Positions 35,161 to 43,845 of a DNA stretch of 64,000 nt are shown piece after piece (within the stretch, counting starts at the first letter, position 1; each line of letters begins with the position of its first letter). The stretch is taken from assembly GCF_963677035.1 (NCBI RefSeq), contig NZ_OY781472.1:1116001-1180000 (forward strand), read 5' to 3'. The stretch is from an uncultured Hyphomonas sp. Its GTDB lineage: Bacteria; Pseudomonadota; Alphaproteobacteria; Caulobacterales; Hyphomonadaceae. The position numbers and the translations under genes are program-made. The notes beneath the pieces are model-generated. The model ran no database searches and was not told where the DNA came from. It saw nothing but the letters and a program-made list of their open reading frames with translations.

Positions 35161-37150
35161 CGCCCTTCACTTCCTGCAGAGAGGTCGTTTTCACGGCGCG
35201 GCCGATGTCGACTTTTTTGCCTTTGCCGTAGGAGGGCGCGCCGCTGGCGGCGCCTGAGACGGCGCCGGGGCGGACGGTGCGTTCCGTCAGCGGAGGAATG
35301 GCCATGGCCTTCGGGTTCGGCTGGTTCTCGTCGAACAGGCTTGCGAGCTGGTCCGTCATCGCGCCGCCGAGTTGTTCAGCGTCCACAATCGTGACGGCGC
35401 GCTTGTAATAGCGTGTCACATCGTGCCCGATGCCGATGGCGATCAGCTCAACCGGGCTGCGCGTTTCGATCTCTTCGATCACCTGGCGCAAATGGCGCTC
35501 AAGATAATTGCCGACATTCACGTTCAGCGTGGAATCGTCGACCGGCGCGCCATCGGAAATGACCATCAGGATCTTGCGCTGTTCGGTCCGCGCCAGCAGC
35601 CGGTCATGCGCCCAGAGCAGCGCTTCACCGTCGATATTCTCTTTCAGCAGACCTTCGCGCATCATCAGGCCGAGATTCTTGCGCGCGCGCCGCCAGGGTG
35701 CGTCGGCCTGTTTGTAGACGATGTGGCGCACATCATTCAGGCGCCCCGGCGCAGCGGGCTTGCCCGCCTTCACCCAGTCCTCTCGTGACAGGCCGCCCTT
35801 CCACGCCTTGGTGGTGAAGCCGAGCACTTCGGTCTTCACATTGCAGCGCTCCAGCGTGCGGGCCAGAATGTCCGCACACAGCGCGGCCACCATGATCGGA
35901 CGGCCGCGCATGGAGCCGGAATTGTCCAGCAGCAGCGTCACGATCGTGTCGCGGAATTCGGAATCGTCTTCCTGTTTGAACGACAGCGGCGCGGTCGGAT
36001 CGGTGATGACGCGCGTCAGGCGGGCCGTGTCCAGCACGCCCTCTTCCAGATCGAAGCTCCACGACCGGTTCTGCTGTGCCATCAGCAGGCGTTGCAGCTT
36101 GTTGGCCAGTTTCGACACCGCGCCCTGCAGGCCCTGCAGCTGGTGGTCGAGATAGGCGCGCAGGCGTGTCAGTTCTTCCGGATCGCAGAGATCCGCCGCC
36201 TGAGCCACCTCGTCATGCTCACGCGTGAAGACCGAATAGGTGAACCGGTCCTTGTCGTCGCCATCACGGAAATTGGGGCGCAGCGGCTGGGTGCCGTCTT
36301 CCTCATCGTCCGGCGTATCGTCGGACTCCATGTCCATGTCCTGATCGACGGAGACATTGGATTCTTCGCCTTCCATTTCCTCCGTGTCACCGGCATCCAT
36401 CTGCTCGGTGGAGGCGCCCATCTCCTCCTCGGACTGCATGTCCTGGTCGCCCTGGTCCGGCTGCTGCTCGGACTCCATTTCGCTGTCCTGCTGGTCGTCG
36501 CTGGTTTCAGCGTCCTCGCCCGGCACATCGGTGGCCGTCAGGTCACGGATCATGTCGCGCACGGTGCGGGCAAATTGGGGCTGGTCGTGCAGCTGGGAGA
36601 TCAGCTTGTCGAGCGCATCGCCGGTTTTCTCGGCCACCTCTTCGCGCCAGACGTCTGCCACGCGGCCGGCTGCCTCCGGCAGGGCCCGCCCGGTCAGGCG
36701 TTCGCGCAGCAGGAATTCGATGGCGGGGGCCAGCACGGCCTCTGGCTCCTCAGTGCCCATGGCGAACTCACCGGACTCGCAGCGGTGCGTCAGGACAGCG
36801 TCCAGATTGTCCGCCGTGCCGCGCATGGCATTGGCGCCGAGGCTTTCGATGCGCGCATTTTCAGCCGCATCATAGACGCGCCGGGGCAGATCCCCCTGCG
36901 GACGATGCTTCATATGCGCGCTCGCGTCATGGTGCGCCTTGCGCAGCGCCACCGCGTCGGCCTCGCCGCGGATCCGCGCCGCCACCTCTGCCGGCAGCGT
37001 CACCGGCGGCGGCCGCAGCACAATACGCTCTGCGTCGTTGCCCGGCTCGTTGCCATAGCCGACTTCCACGTCCCGGTCGGCGCTCATCGCCTTGGTCGTC
37101 ACGGCGAGCGCTTGCTTGAAGAGTTCCTGGGGGGTCGTGTCCTTGGCCAT
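35150..37150 (-). CDS. cobT: Cobaltochelatase subunit CobT
   Basis: CobT works with CobN and CobS to insert cobalt into hydrogenobyrinic acid diamide in the aerobic cobalamin route. The 666 residues comprise an N-terminal domain (1-210), a strongly acidic Asp/Glu/Gln-rich middle (about 210-300), and a C-terminal VWA domain. The metal-ion site [15 protein letters not shown] and [13 protein letters not shown] are in the VWA part. The gene is separated from cobS by a dienelactone-hydrolase gene. cobN is not in the window. Confidence 0.96.
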   Translation of the reverse strand: MAKDTTPQELFKQALAVTTKAMSADRDVEVGYGNEPGNDAERIVLRPPPVTLPAEVAARIRGEADAVALRKAHHDASAHMKHRPQGDLPRRVYDAAENARIESLGANAMRGTADNLDAVLTHRCESGEFAMGTEEPEAVLAPAIEFLLRERLTGRALPEAAGRVADVWREEVAEKTGDALDKLISQLHDQPQFARTVRDMIRDLTATDVPGEDAETSDDQQDSEMESEQQPDQGDQDMQSEEEMGASTEQMDAGDTEEMEGEESNVSVDQDMDMESDDTPDDEEDGTQPLRPNFRDGDDKDRFTYSVFTREHDEVAQAADLCDPEELTRLRAYLDHQLQGLQGAVSKLANKLQRLLMAQQNRSWSFDLEEGVLDTARLTRVITDPTAPLSFKQEDDSEFRDTIVTLLLDNSGSMRGRPIMVAALCADILARTLERCNVKTEVLGFTTKAWKGGLSREDWVKAGKPAAPGRLNDVRHIVYKQADAPWRRARKNLGLMMREGLLKENIDGEALLWAHDRLLARTEQRKILMVISDGAPVDDSTLNVNVGNYLERHLRQVIEEIETRSPVELIAIGIGHDVTRYYKRAVTIVDAEQLGGAMTDQLASLFDENQPNPKAMAIPPLTERTVRPGAVSGAASGAPSYGKGKKVDIGRAVKTTSLQEVKGAKK

Positions 37151-37182
37151 ATAAGTCTTGTCTTGTGCGCCTTCAGCGCAAT

Positions 37183-37863
37183 CTAGAAGCCGGCATCGGC
37201 AGCGGCCTGGTTGAACAGGTCGAGCGTGCGCCGGAAAGCGAGTTCGTCGGCATGGACGTCATAATCGTCCGAACGCCGCCGGGCGAAGCCGTGGCCGGCG
37301 TCATAGATATAGACCGGCACGTCACTGCGCGCCGCAGCAAAGGCCTCTACGGTGTCCACGGGAATGTACGGATCGTTGCGTCCGAAATGGACGATGGTGG
37401 GACATTTCGGCGACTGATCCTTCGCGCCGGGCACGAGGCTGCCATAATAGCTGCTGGCGGCGGAAAGCCCGTCCAGCTGACAGGCCGCAAGATACGCCAT
37501 CGAGCCGCCATAGCAGAAGCCGGTGATGAAGACCGGCGCTTCCAGTTCGCCGATACAGGCCGCGATGTCTGCCATCGCATTGTCGAGGCCATTGGCGCGG
37601 GCATAGCCGCCGCCTTTCGCGATCGCGTCGGGCGAATGGCTCTCTGTGGAGAAGCCTTTGTCCTGCCGGTCGAACATGGACGGGGCGAGCACTTCATAAC
37701 CCTCGGCGGCAAACCGTTTGCACGCCTCGATCATGTAGGAGTTCACGCCGAAAATTTCCTGCACCAGCACAAGGCCGCCCTTGCGCGCGCCCTTTGCCGT
37801 TACATGCAGCGCATTGAACCGGAAGCCGTCACCGCTCGTCAGCTCGATGACCCTGGTGCTCAT
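37183..37863 (-). CDS. Dienelactone hydrolase-family protein
   Basis: This 226-residue alpha/beta hydrolase has the family triad: nucleophile Cys in [16 protein letters not shown], Asp in [13 protein letters not shown] and His in [36 protein letters not shown] near the start is also typical. Dienelactone hydrolases open lactone rings of aromatic degradation products, but many homologues have unknown substrates. It starts 1 bp after the cobS stop and ends 32 bp before cobT, so it is embedded in the cobalamin operon. Confidence 0.92.
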   Translation of the reverse strand: MSTRVIELTSGDGFRFNALHVTAKGARKGGLVLVQEIFGVNSYMIEACKRFAAEGYEVLAPSMFDRQDKGFSTESHSPDAIAKGGGYARANGLDNAMADIAACIGELEAPVFITGFCYGGSMAYLAACQLDGLSAASSYYGSLVPGAKDQSPKCPTIVHFGRNDPYIPVDTVEAFAAARSDVPVYIYDAGHGFARRRSDDYDVHADELAFRRTLDLFNQAAADAGF

Positions 37864-37864
37864 C

Positions 37865-38848
37865 TCAGGCCACCCGCACCATCAGGGCGCTTTCAGGCAG
37901 TTCCTCCGCGAAGCAGCGCTGGTACATTTCGGCGACCAGAGGCCGCTCCAGCTCATCACACTTGTTGAGGAAGGTCATGCGGAAGGCGTGGCCCAGATTG
38001 CCGAAGATAGCGAAGTTCTCCGCCCAGGTGATCACGGTCCGCGGGCTCATCACGGTGGACAGGTCACCGGCCATGAACGCGTTCCGCGTCAGGTCTGCAA
38101 GCGTCACCATCTTGGCCAGCGTGTCGTCGTCAACACCGGTGGCCTTGGACTTCACGATCTGCACTTCGGCATCATGCTCAAGATAGTTCAGCGTGGTGAC
38201 GATGTTCCAGCGGTCCATCTGGCCCTGGTTCAGCTGTTGCGTGCCGTGATAGAGGCCCGTCGTGTCGCCGAGGCCGACCGTGTTGGTGGTCGAGAACAGG
38301 CGGAAATACGGGTTCGGCGCGATCACGCGGTTCTGGTCCAGCAGGGTCAGCTTGCCCGAGCTTTCCAGAACACGCTGGATCACGAACATCACATCCGGAC
38401 GGCCGGCATCATATTCGTCAAAGGTGATCGCCACCGGGCGCTGAAGGGCCCATGGCAGAATGCCTTCGCGGAATTCGGTGATCTGCTGGCCGTCTTTCAG
38501 GACGATGGCATCCTTGCCGACCATGTCGATCCGGCTGACATGGCTGTCGAGGTTGACCCGGATCATCGGCCAGTTGAGGCGCGCGGCCACCTGCTCGATG
38601 TGGGTGGATTTCCCGGTGCCGTGATAGCCCTGCACCATGACGCGGCGGTTATGCTCAAAGCCCGCGAGGATCGCCAGCGTCGTCTGCGGGTCGAACCGGT
38701 AGGCGTCGTCGATTTCCGGCACATATTCGGTGCGGGTCTTGAAGCCGTGCACCACCATGTCCGTATCAAGGCCGAACACCTTGCGGACATTGATTTTCTC
38801 GGTCGGCTCCATGCCGTCCAGGGCAGTGCTGTCACTCATTACGGTCAT
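37865..38848 (-). CDS. cobS: Cobaltochelatase subunit CobS
   Basis: CobS is the AAA+ ATPase partner of CobT. Walker A is [20 protein letters not shown] near residue 74, Walker B is [16 protein letters not shown], and sensor residues lie in [12 protein letters not shown]. The protein has 327 residues, or 324 from the ATG at 38839. The long gap upstream (38849-38957) shows no cobalamin-riboswitch sequence, only an inverted repeat (38904-38930). Confidence 0.96.
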   Translation of the reverse strand: MTVMSDSTALDGMEPTEKINVRKVFGLDTDMVVHGFKTRTEYVPEIDDAYRFDPQTTLAILAGFEHNRRVMVQGYHGTGKSTHIEQVAARLNWPMIRVNLDSHVSRIDMVGKDAIVLKDGQQITEFREGILPWALQRPVAITFDEYDAGRPDVMFVIQRVLESSGKLTLLDQNRVIAPNPYFRLFSTTNTVGLGDTTGLYHGTQQLNQGQMDRWNIVTTLNYLEHDAEVQIVKSKATGVDDDTLAKMVTLADLTRNAFMAGDLSTVMSPRTVITWAENFAIFGNLGHAFRMTFLNKCDELERPLVAEMYQRCFAEELPESALMVRVA

Positions 38849-38903
38849 TGCAAATATCTCAGGCTTCGGGAGGTCTAGTCATACAAAGAGGGTTCTAGCA
38901 CGG

Positions 38904-38930
38904 CTACGTGTCCGGGCTAGTGCGACGTAG
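38904..38930. promoter_or_regulatory. Inverted repeat CTACGT-N15-ACGTAG upstream of cobS
   Basis: The arms at 38904-38909 and 38925-38930 lie about 60-80 bp before the cobS start, in its only upstream gap. They could be a regulator site or a transcript hairpin. There is no second copy nearby and no known motif match. Confidence 0.25.
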
Positions 38931-38957
38931 GGGAAATCCTGCAGCTGCTGCAGACAG

Positions 38958-39422
38958 TTAGCGGTCTTCCGGGGCGGGAGCGCCGCCCCCCATATCGGCA
39001 ATCCACTTCCAGCTGCCGTCCTCCTGACGCTGCCAGACCGTGATGTACTTGCCGTAGGATGCGCCTTCCTGCCCTGCCCGGGTGTAGGTGGCGTAGCCCC
39101 AGGTGTAGCCGAAATCGCCGCCCTGTCCGGCATGGGCGGCTTCGGGCGCCCATTCGACGATCATCTCCTCTGGCCATTGGGAGGTCCACGCTTCGACAGC
39201 GGCCTTGCCGGTTTGCGGCACCCCGGCAGACGGGAAAATCGTGACGTCATCGGCGGCGAATTCGACAAAAGCCGGACCGGCACCGATCTCCATTGCGCGG
39301 GCGGCAAAGGCCCGGTCAGCGGCGAGAAGCGCCTGTTCCGTGGAGGCGGGTGCGGAAACCGTGGCACAGGCGGCAAGGCCCATCGCCGAGAGGGCGATGA
39401 GACGCGGCATAAAAGGAGGCAT
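38958..39422 (-). CDS. SnoaL/DUF4440-like lipoprotein
   Basis: A signal sequence with lipobox GLAAC begins this 154-residue protein. The rest looks like an NTF2-like (SnoaL/DUF4440) cone fold: LLAADRAFAARAMEIGAGPA, the FAADDVTIFPSAGVPQTG segment, GYTWGYATYTR and KYITVWQRQEDGSWKWIADM. Such domains bind small molecules or act as scaffolds; no enzyme activity can be assigned. It lies 23 bp after the amidohydrolase lipoprotein gene, so the two may be co-transcribed. Confidence 0.82.
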   Translation of the reverse strand: MPPFMPRLIALSAMGLAACATVSAPASTEQALLAADRAFAARAMEIGAGPAFVEFAADDVTIFPSAGVPQTGKAAVEAWTSQWPEEMIVEWAPEAAHAGQGGDFGYTWGYATYTRAGQEGASYGKYITVWQRQEDGSWKWIADMGGGAPAPEDR

Positions 39423-39445
39423 GCGCCGCTCCTTTAATTGTACCC

Positions 39446-41128
39446 CTACTGGCCCTCAGCCATGCTGGAATCATACACGATCTTGCCGCCCACAACAGTC
39501 ATCACGGTTTTCGCGTCGAGAATTTCGGCCTCCGGCACGGTCATCAGGTCGATGTCGAAGACGGTGAAGTCGGCGAGCTTTCCGGCCTCGATCGTGCCGA
39601 GGTCATCTTCCTGGAAGGCGGCATAGGCGGCGGCGGAGGTGAACAGGGCCAGCGCCTGTTCCCGCGTCAGTTTCTGTTCCGGGTGCCAGCCTTCGCCATC
39701 GAAGCCTTCAAGGTCTTTCCGGGCGACCGCGGCATAGAACTCGATCAGCGGCGAGCCGACTTCGACCGGCGCATCGGAGCCACCGGCCACAACGGCGCCG
39801 TCATCGATCAGCGCTTTCCAGGCATAGGCCCCGGCCAGGCGGTCCATGCCGAGGCGGGACGGCGCAAAGTGAAGGTCGCCAATGGCATGGCTCGGCTGCA
39901 TGGAGGCAATCAGGCCGAGCGATCCGACCCGGGCAATGTCAGCCGGGGCGAGAATCTGCGTGTGTTCGATGCGCCAGCGCTTTTCCGGCGGGTAGCCGCC
40001 TGCCTCATAAATATCGAGGAGGCGCTGATTGGCGAGGTCGCCAATTGCGTGGACCGCCACCTGAATGCCGGCCTCGTCGGCGCGTTTCATGAAGTCGGCG
40101 AGATCTTCATCGGTGATCAGGGACAGGCCGGACGTGTCCGGGCGGTCGGAATAAGGCTTGATCAGCTGCGCCCCACGCGAGCCAAGCGCGCCGTCCATAT
40201 AGAGCTTGATCGCATGATTGGTGATCGTCGGCGCCTCATAGTCCTGCGCGGCGGCCAGCGCCATGGCCTCTTCGCTCGCATCGAAGGCGTTCCAAAGGCG
40301 GAGGGGCATTTTCCCCTCCCCGGCCAGCTCAAGCATGATCGGCGCCTCGTCCGGGCCGACGCTCATATTGTGCACACCCGTCCAGCCGCGCGAGACATAG
40401 ACCTTCGCACCGGTTTCCAGAGCCAACGCCTTGGCGGCGGCATCCGGCTCGGTCCACAAGGATGAGAGCAGGCCCTGCGCATTGTCGATCATCATGCCGG
40501 TGGCGTGGCCGTCCGCATCGCGTTCGATGGCGCCGCCATCCGGGTTCTCGGTCTCGTCGGTGATGCCGGCCGCCGTCAACGCGGCAGTGTTCACGACCAT
40601 GGCGTGGCCATCGGCGCGGGAGAGGATGACCGGATTGTCCGGGCTGACGGCATCAAGGTCTGCCGCAGACGGCATGCGGCCTTCCGGCCAGCCGGTCTCG
40701 ATCCAGCCGCGACCATAGAGCAGCACGCCCGGCTCCATGCCCTCAAGTTCGGCGCCGATCCGGTTGACCAGCTCCGCAATGGAGGCCGTGCCTTCGAGGG
40801 TGAGGTTCAGCTCCCGCTGGCCAATGCCCATCAGGTGGGCATGGGCGTCGGTAAAGCCGGGATACATATAGGCCCCTTTGAGGTCGACCAGGTCGATCTC
40901 AGCCTCGTCCCAGTCTTCCGACAGCGGCGGAGCGGTGCCGACAATCCGGCCATCGTCGCCTACGACGACCGCGTCGACCGTCGGCAGGTCCGGGTTTCCG
41001 GTATAGATCGTGCCACCCGTAAAGACGGTCAGGTGTTGCGCCGGCTCTGTTTCTGCCGCCTCTGGCGTGTGGCCGGTACTACAGGCCGCAAGGGTCAGGG
41101 CTAGGGCGAAACTGGCAATACGCAACAT
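39446..41128 (-). CDS. Amidohydrolase family 3 lipoprotein (YtcJ-like)
   Basis: The 560-residue protein starts with a lipoprotein signal (LALTLAACSTG). It then has the amidohydrolase fold: the first metal histidines in YPGFTDAHAHLMGIG, VHAIGDLANQRLLDIYEAGG, RIEHTQILAPADI and the Asp in VAGGSDAPVEVGSPL. A C-terminal composite beta sandwich (GTIEAGKLADFTVFDIDL) completes it. YtcJ-type enzymes hydrolyse N-acyl or imide bonds at the cell surface; the substrate is unknown. Confidence 0.9.
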   Translation of the reverse strand: MLRIASFALALTLAACSTGHTPEAAETEPAQHLTVFTGGTIYTGNPDLPTVDAVVVGDDGRIVGTAPPLSEDWDEAEIDLVDLKGAYMYPGFTDAHAHLMGIGQRELNLTLEGTASIAELVNRIGAELEGMEPGVLLYGRGWIETGWPEGRMPSAADLDAVSPDNPVILSRADGHAMVVNTAALTAAGITDETENPDGGAIERDADGHATGMMIDNAQGLLSSLWTEPDAAAKALALETGAKVYVSRGWTGVHNMSVGPDEAPIMLELAGEGKMPLRLWNAFDASEEAMALAAAQDYEAPTITNHAIKLYMDGALGSRGAQLIKPYSDRPDTSGLSLITDEDLADFMKRADEAGIQVAVHAIGDLANQRLLDIYEAGGYPPEKRWRIEHTQILAPADIARVGSLGLIASMQPSHAIGDLHFAPSRLGMDRLAGAYAWKALIDDGAVVAGGSDAPVEVGSPLIEFYAAVARKDLEGFDGEGWHPEQKLTREQALALFTSAAAYAAFQEDDLGTIEAGKLADFTVFDIDLMTVPEAEILDAKTVMTVVGGKIVYDSSMAEGQ

Positions 41129-41182
41129 CTAGGACCTCCGTTGATCATCGGCCCTAGTCCTGCCACGTGTTCTGATGACGGG

Positions 41183-41213
41183 CAAAAGAAAAGCGCGCCA
41201 GATCTGGCGCGCT
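41183..41213 (-). terminator. Rho-independent terminator of rpmB
   Basis: A 22-bp perfect palindrome (41192-41213, arms AGCGCGCCAGA/TCTGGCGCGCT) is followed on the minus strand by TTTTCTTTTG, 40 bp after the rpmB stop. Confidence 0.88.
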
Positions 41214-41252
41214 GTTCCGTTCTGCAACTTCAGCTGCAGCTATGAGCAGATA

Positions 41253-41537
41253 TCAGGCAACAGCCTTTTTGGCGATATCACGCTTGATCTTGAGGGCCTT
41301 GGCCGGCAGCGTGTCGTCCTTGGCTTTTGCCAGGAACCCGTCGAGGCCACCCAGCTTGTCCACCGTACGCAGGGTGGATGCCGTGATACGCATCGGGAAG
41401 TTCTGGTTCAGCGCTTCGGAATGAAGCGTTACACGCACCAGATTCGGGCGGAAGATCCGCTTCGTCTTGATCTGGGAGTGGCTGACACGGTTGCCGACCA
41501 TGGGCTTGGTGCCGGTAAGTTCACACTCGCGGGACAT
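41253..41537 (-). CDS. rpmB: 50S ribosomal protein L28
   Basis: This 94-residue protein begins MSRECELTGTKPMVGNRVSH and contains KTKRIFRPNLVRVTLHSE, both diagnostic of L28. It has its own promoter (41578-41605) and terminator, so it is a single-gene unit. It is divergent from the DUF3108 gene, a pairing I have seen in related genomes. Confidence 0.97.
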   Translation of the reverse strand: MSRECELTGTKPMVGNRVSHSQIKTKRIFRPNLVRVTLHSEALNQNFPMRITASTLRTVDKLGGLDGFLAKAKDDTLPAKALKIKRDIAKKAVA

Positions 41538-41577
41538 GGTCTCGCTCCAATAAATGGGTCTATCTCGAAGGCGCGCT

Positions 41578-41605
41578 GTTAAAACGCCTGGACCCTCTCT
41601 GTCAA
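41578..41605 (-). promoter_or_regulatory. Sigma-70-type promoter of rpmB
   Basis: On the minus strand a perfect TTGACA (41605-41600) is followed 16 bp later by TTTAAC (41583-41578). The predicted start is near 41571, giving a leader of about 35 nt. Confidence 0.55.
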
Positions 41606-41793
41606 CTCCGGTGTGCCGCGAATCCTCAGTTCACTGGCCCTGTAACTGCTTGTCACAAGGTTTGACCTCAAATCCGCCCGAATAAGGCGGGAAAACGGCA
41701 CTCTTGTTCAGGCGGCGTTGGCACCCAATGCTTATATTGGTCTAAACACAATGTCCGGCCCCTCTTTGCCGGTCAGGAAACGGTACAGTTCAG

Positions 41794-42711
41794 ATGATGA
41801 AACGTTCGATCTTCCTTGCATCCGCCGCCGCGCTCGCCCTGACCGGGCTGACGACGGCAGGGCTGGCCCTGGCGGACAAATCACCCGCCCCGACCAACGC
41901 ATCCGGCGCCATCCTCACCCATGTGAAGGCCGGTATGCCGATGCGGATGGAGTATGAATTGCGGGCCAAGGCCTACATCTTCTTCATTCCGGCGACCGGG
42001 CGGGCCACCTTCACGACAGACCTGATGCCTGACCACTACACGATCGATTCCCGCGTGAAGGTCACCGGCATCGCGGACTGGTTCGTCAATTACGACATGA
42101 ACATCCATGCCGAAGGCGAAACCCGGGATAATGAGCTGAAGACCCGCACCTATGTCTCCCAGAACCGGGACGGCAAGAAAAACCGCAAGGTGGAACTCGC
42201 CATCAGTGAGGATGACTTCACCATGACGGCGAACCCGCGTTTCGGGAATCTCGGCGATCCGGCGGCGACCACCGAACAGGTGCTGAAGACAAACGACCCG
42301 ATCACCGCGCTGATCACCTTCGCGCTGGAACCGCGAGCCCCGGGGGAAGACCCGTGCGGCGGCCCGATCCGCATCTTTGACGGGCGGCAGCTGACCTATC
42401 TTTACCTCAAGAATGCGGGCACAGCGCGTGTCGACACGCCTGTGTGGACCGGAGATGCCATCGAGTGCCATGTCACCATGGACAAGATCGCCGGCTACAA
42501 GAAGGGCGAGGCGGACAATGACAATCTGACCGGCATCGACGGCCCGCTGCGCATGTGGCTCGCCCCGCTGGACAATGGCGCCTCCATCCCGATCAAGATC
42601 GCGGCCGACTCCAAGAAAATCGGGGATGTGACCCTGACGGCCAAGACGCTGCGCTTCGAACCGCTGGTGCTCCCCGAGGCGGCCGCCGGCCAGGACGTGG
42701 CCGAAAACTAG
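41794..42711 (+). CDS. DUF3108 periplasmic protein
   Basis: This 305-residue secreted protein has a signal peptide (ASAAALALTGLTTAGLALA, cleavage probably before DKSP). The mature part carries the DUF3108 pattern: MRMEYELRAKAYIFFIPATG, YTIDSRVKVTGIADWFVNYD, EQVLKTNDPITALITF and CGGPIRIFDGRQLTYLYL. The function of DUF3108 proteins is not known; they look like envelope beta-rich binding proteins. It is convergent with the RluA-type gene, 12 bp apart. Confidence 0.85.
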   Translation: MMKRSIFLASAAALALTGLTTAGLALADKSPAPTNASGAILTHVKAGMPMRMEYELRAKAYIFFIPATGRATFTTDLMPDHYTIDSRVKVTGIADWFVNYDMNIHAEGETRDNELKTRTYVSQNRDGKKNRKVELAISEDDFTMTANPRFGNLGDPAATTEQVLKTNDPITALITFALEPRAPGEDPCGGPIRIFDGRQLTYLYLKNAGTARVDTPVWTGDAIECHVTMDKIAGYKKGEADNDNLTGIDGPLRMWLAPLDNGASIPIKIAADSKKIGDVTLTAKTLRFEPLVLPEAAAGQDVAEN

Positions 42712-42723
42712 GTCTTTTCGCCC

Positions 42724-43755
42724 CTAAACCTTTTTGGGAAGGCGCCGCAACGCCGCGATCAGATCACTCATATCTTCAGGCAGAGGCGCTTCGAACCGGA
42801 GCGCCTCTTTCGTTATGGGATGAGTGAAGCCCAGCACCGCCGCGTGCAGCGCCTGGCGCGGAAAGGCGCGCGCCGTGTCGAAGCCGGCATCGCGCCCCGG
42901 TCCGGACCCCAGCACAGAGACGCCCTTGTGGCGGCCATAGACCGGATCCCCCACCAGCGGCGTACCGATATGCGCCATGTGCACGCGGATCTGGTGCGTG
43001 CGGCCTGTCTCCAGCCGGCATTCGACCAGCGCTGCGGAGGGAAAGTTCGTCCCCTTCTCGCGGATACCGAACGTTTCCAGCGTCTTGTAGTGCGTCACGG
43101 CATGGCGCCCGAACCCGGCCTCCGGATTTTTCACGACGGCCATCTTCTTGCGGTCAGCGGACGACCGCGCGAGGTGCTCGTCCACCGTGCCGTGCGAAGG
43201 CCGGGGCGCCCCGCGCGTCACGGCCAGATAGGCGCGCTCAATGTCATGCGTGCTGAACAGGGCTGACAGGCCGAGATGCGCCGGTTCGGTCTTGGCGGCG
43301 ACCAGCACGCCCGTCGTCAGCTTGTCGATCCGGTGCACGATGCCCGGCCGCTCCACCCCGCCAATGCCGGAGAGCTGGCCCTGGCAATGGAACAGCAGCG
43401 CATTGACCAGCGTCCCGTCATGGCTGCCTGGCGCCGGGTGCACCGCCATGCCCGAGGGCTTGTTGATCACGATGAGGTGTTCATCCTCGAACAGCACGTC
43501 GAGCGGGATGTCCTGCGGCTCCGGCGTTGCGGCGACAGGCTCCGGCACGGCGACAGCGTACTCCGCGCCCGCCACGACCGGCTTTTTCGGATTGGTCTCC
43601 GCGGTGCCGTCCATCGTCACGGCCCCATCCAGGATCAGGGCTTTCAGGCGGGAGCGCGACAGGTCATCGGCGGCCGCGGCGAGGAAAACGTCGAGGCGCT
43701 TGCCGGCGTCGTCCGGGGCGGCGGTGAAGGTCAGTCGGTGAGTTTGGCGGGTCAT
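42724..43755 (-). CDS. rluD: RluA/RluD-family pseudouridine synthase
   Basis: An N-terminal S4 RNA-binding domain (KRLDVFLAAAADDLSRSRLK) is followed by the synthase domain. It has the catalytic Asp in GIVHRIDKLTTGVLVAAKTE, VINKPSGMAVHPAPGSHDGT, and LETGRTHQIRVHMAHIGTPL. The 343-residue length and S4 domain fit RluD, which modifies 23S rRNA helix 69, but RluC-like targets cannot be excluded. It is divergent from phoD. Confidence 0.9.
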   Translation of the reverse strand: MTRQTHRLTFTAAPDDAGKRLDVFLAAAADDLSRSRLKALILDGAVTMDGTAETNPKKPVVAGAEYAVAVPEPVAATPEPQDIPLDVLFEDEHLIVINKPSGMAVHPAPGSHDGTLVNALLFHCQGQLSGIGGVERPGIVHRIDKLTTGVLVAAKTEPAHLGLSALFSTHDIERAYLAVTRGAPRPSHGTVDEHLARSSADRKKMAVVKNPEAGFGRHAVTHYKTLETFGIREKGTNFPSAALVECRLETGRTHQIRVHMAHIGTPLVGDPVYGRHKGVSVLGSGPGRDAGFDTARAFPRQALHAAVLGFTHPITKEALRFEAPLPEDMSDLIAALRRLPKKV

Positions 43756-43845
43756 CGGGCGGCTTATAGACGAAAGATGAAGCGTGCGTCATGCTATTGT
43801 CTCGAACCGGCGCTAGACCGGCCCCGCCCAGTTGGAGGATACCCC

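Noticed and set aside
38849..38957. Possible cobalamin riboswitch before cobS
   Set aside because: No B12-box-like conserved core was visible in the gap, and the gap is too short for the full aptamer and expression platform.
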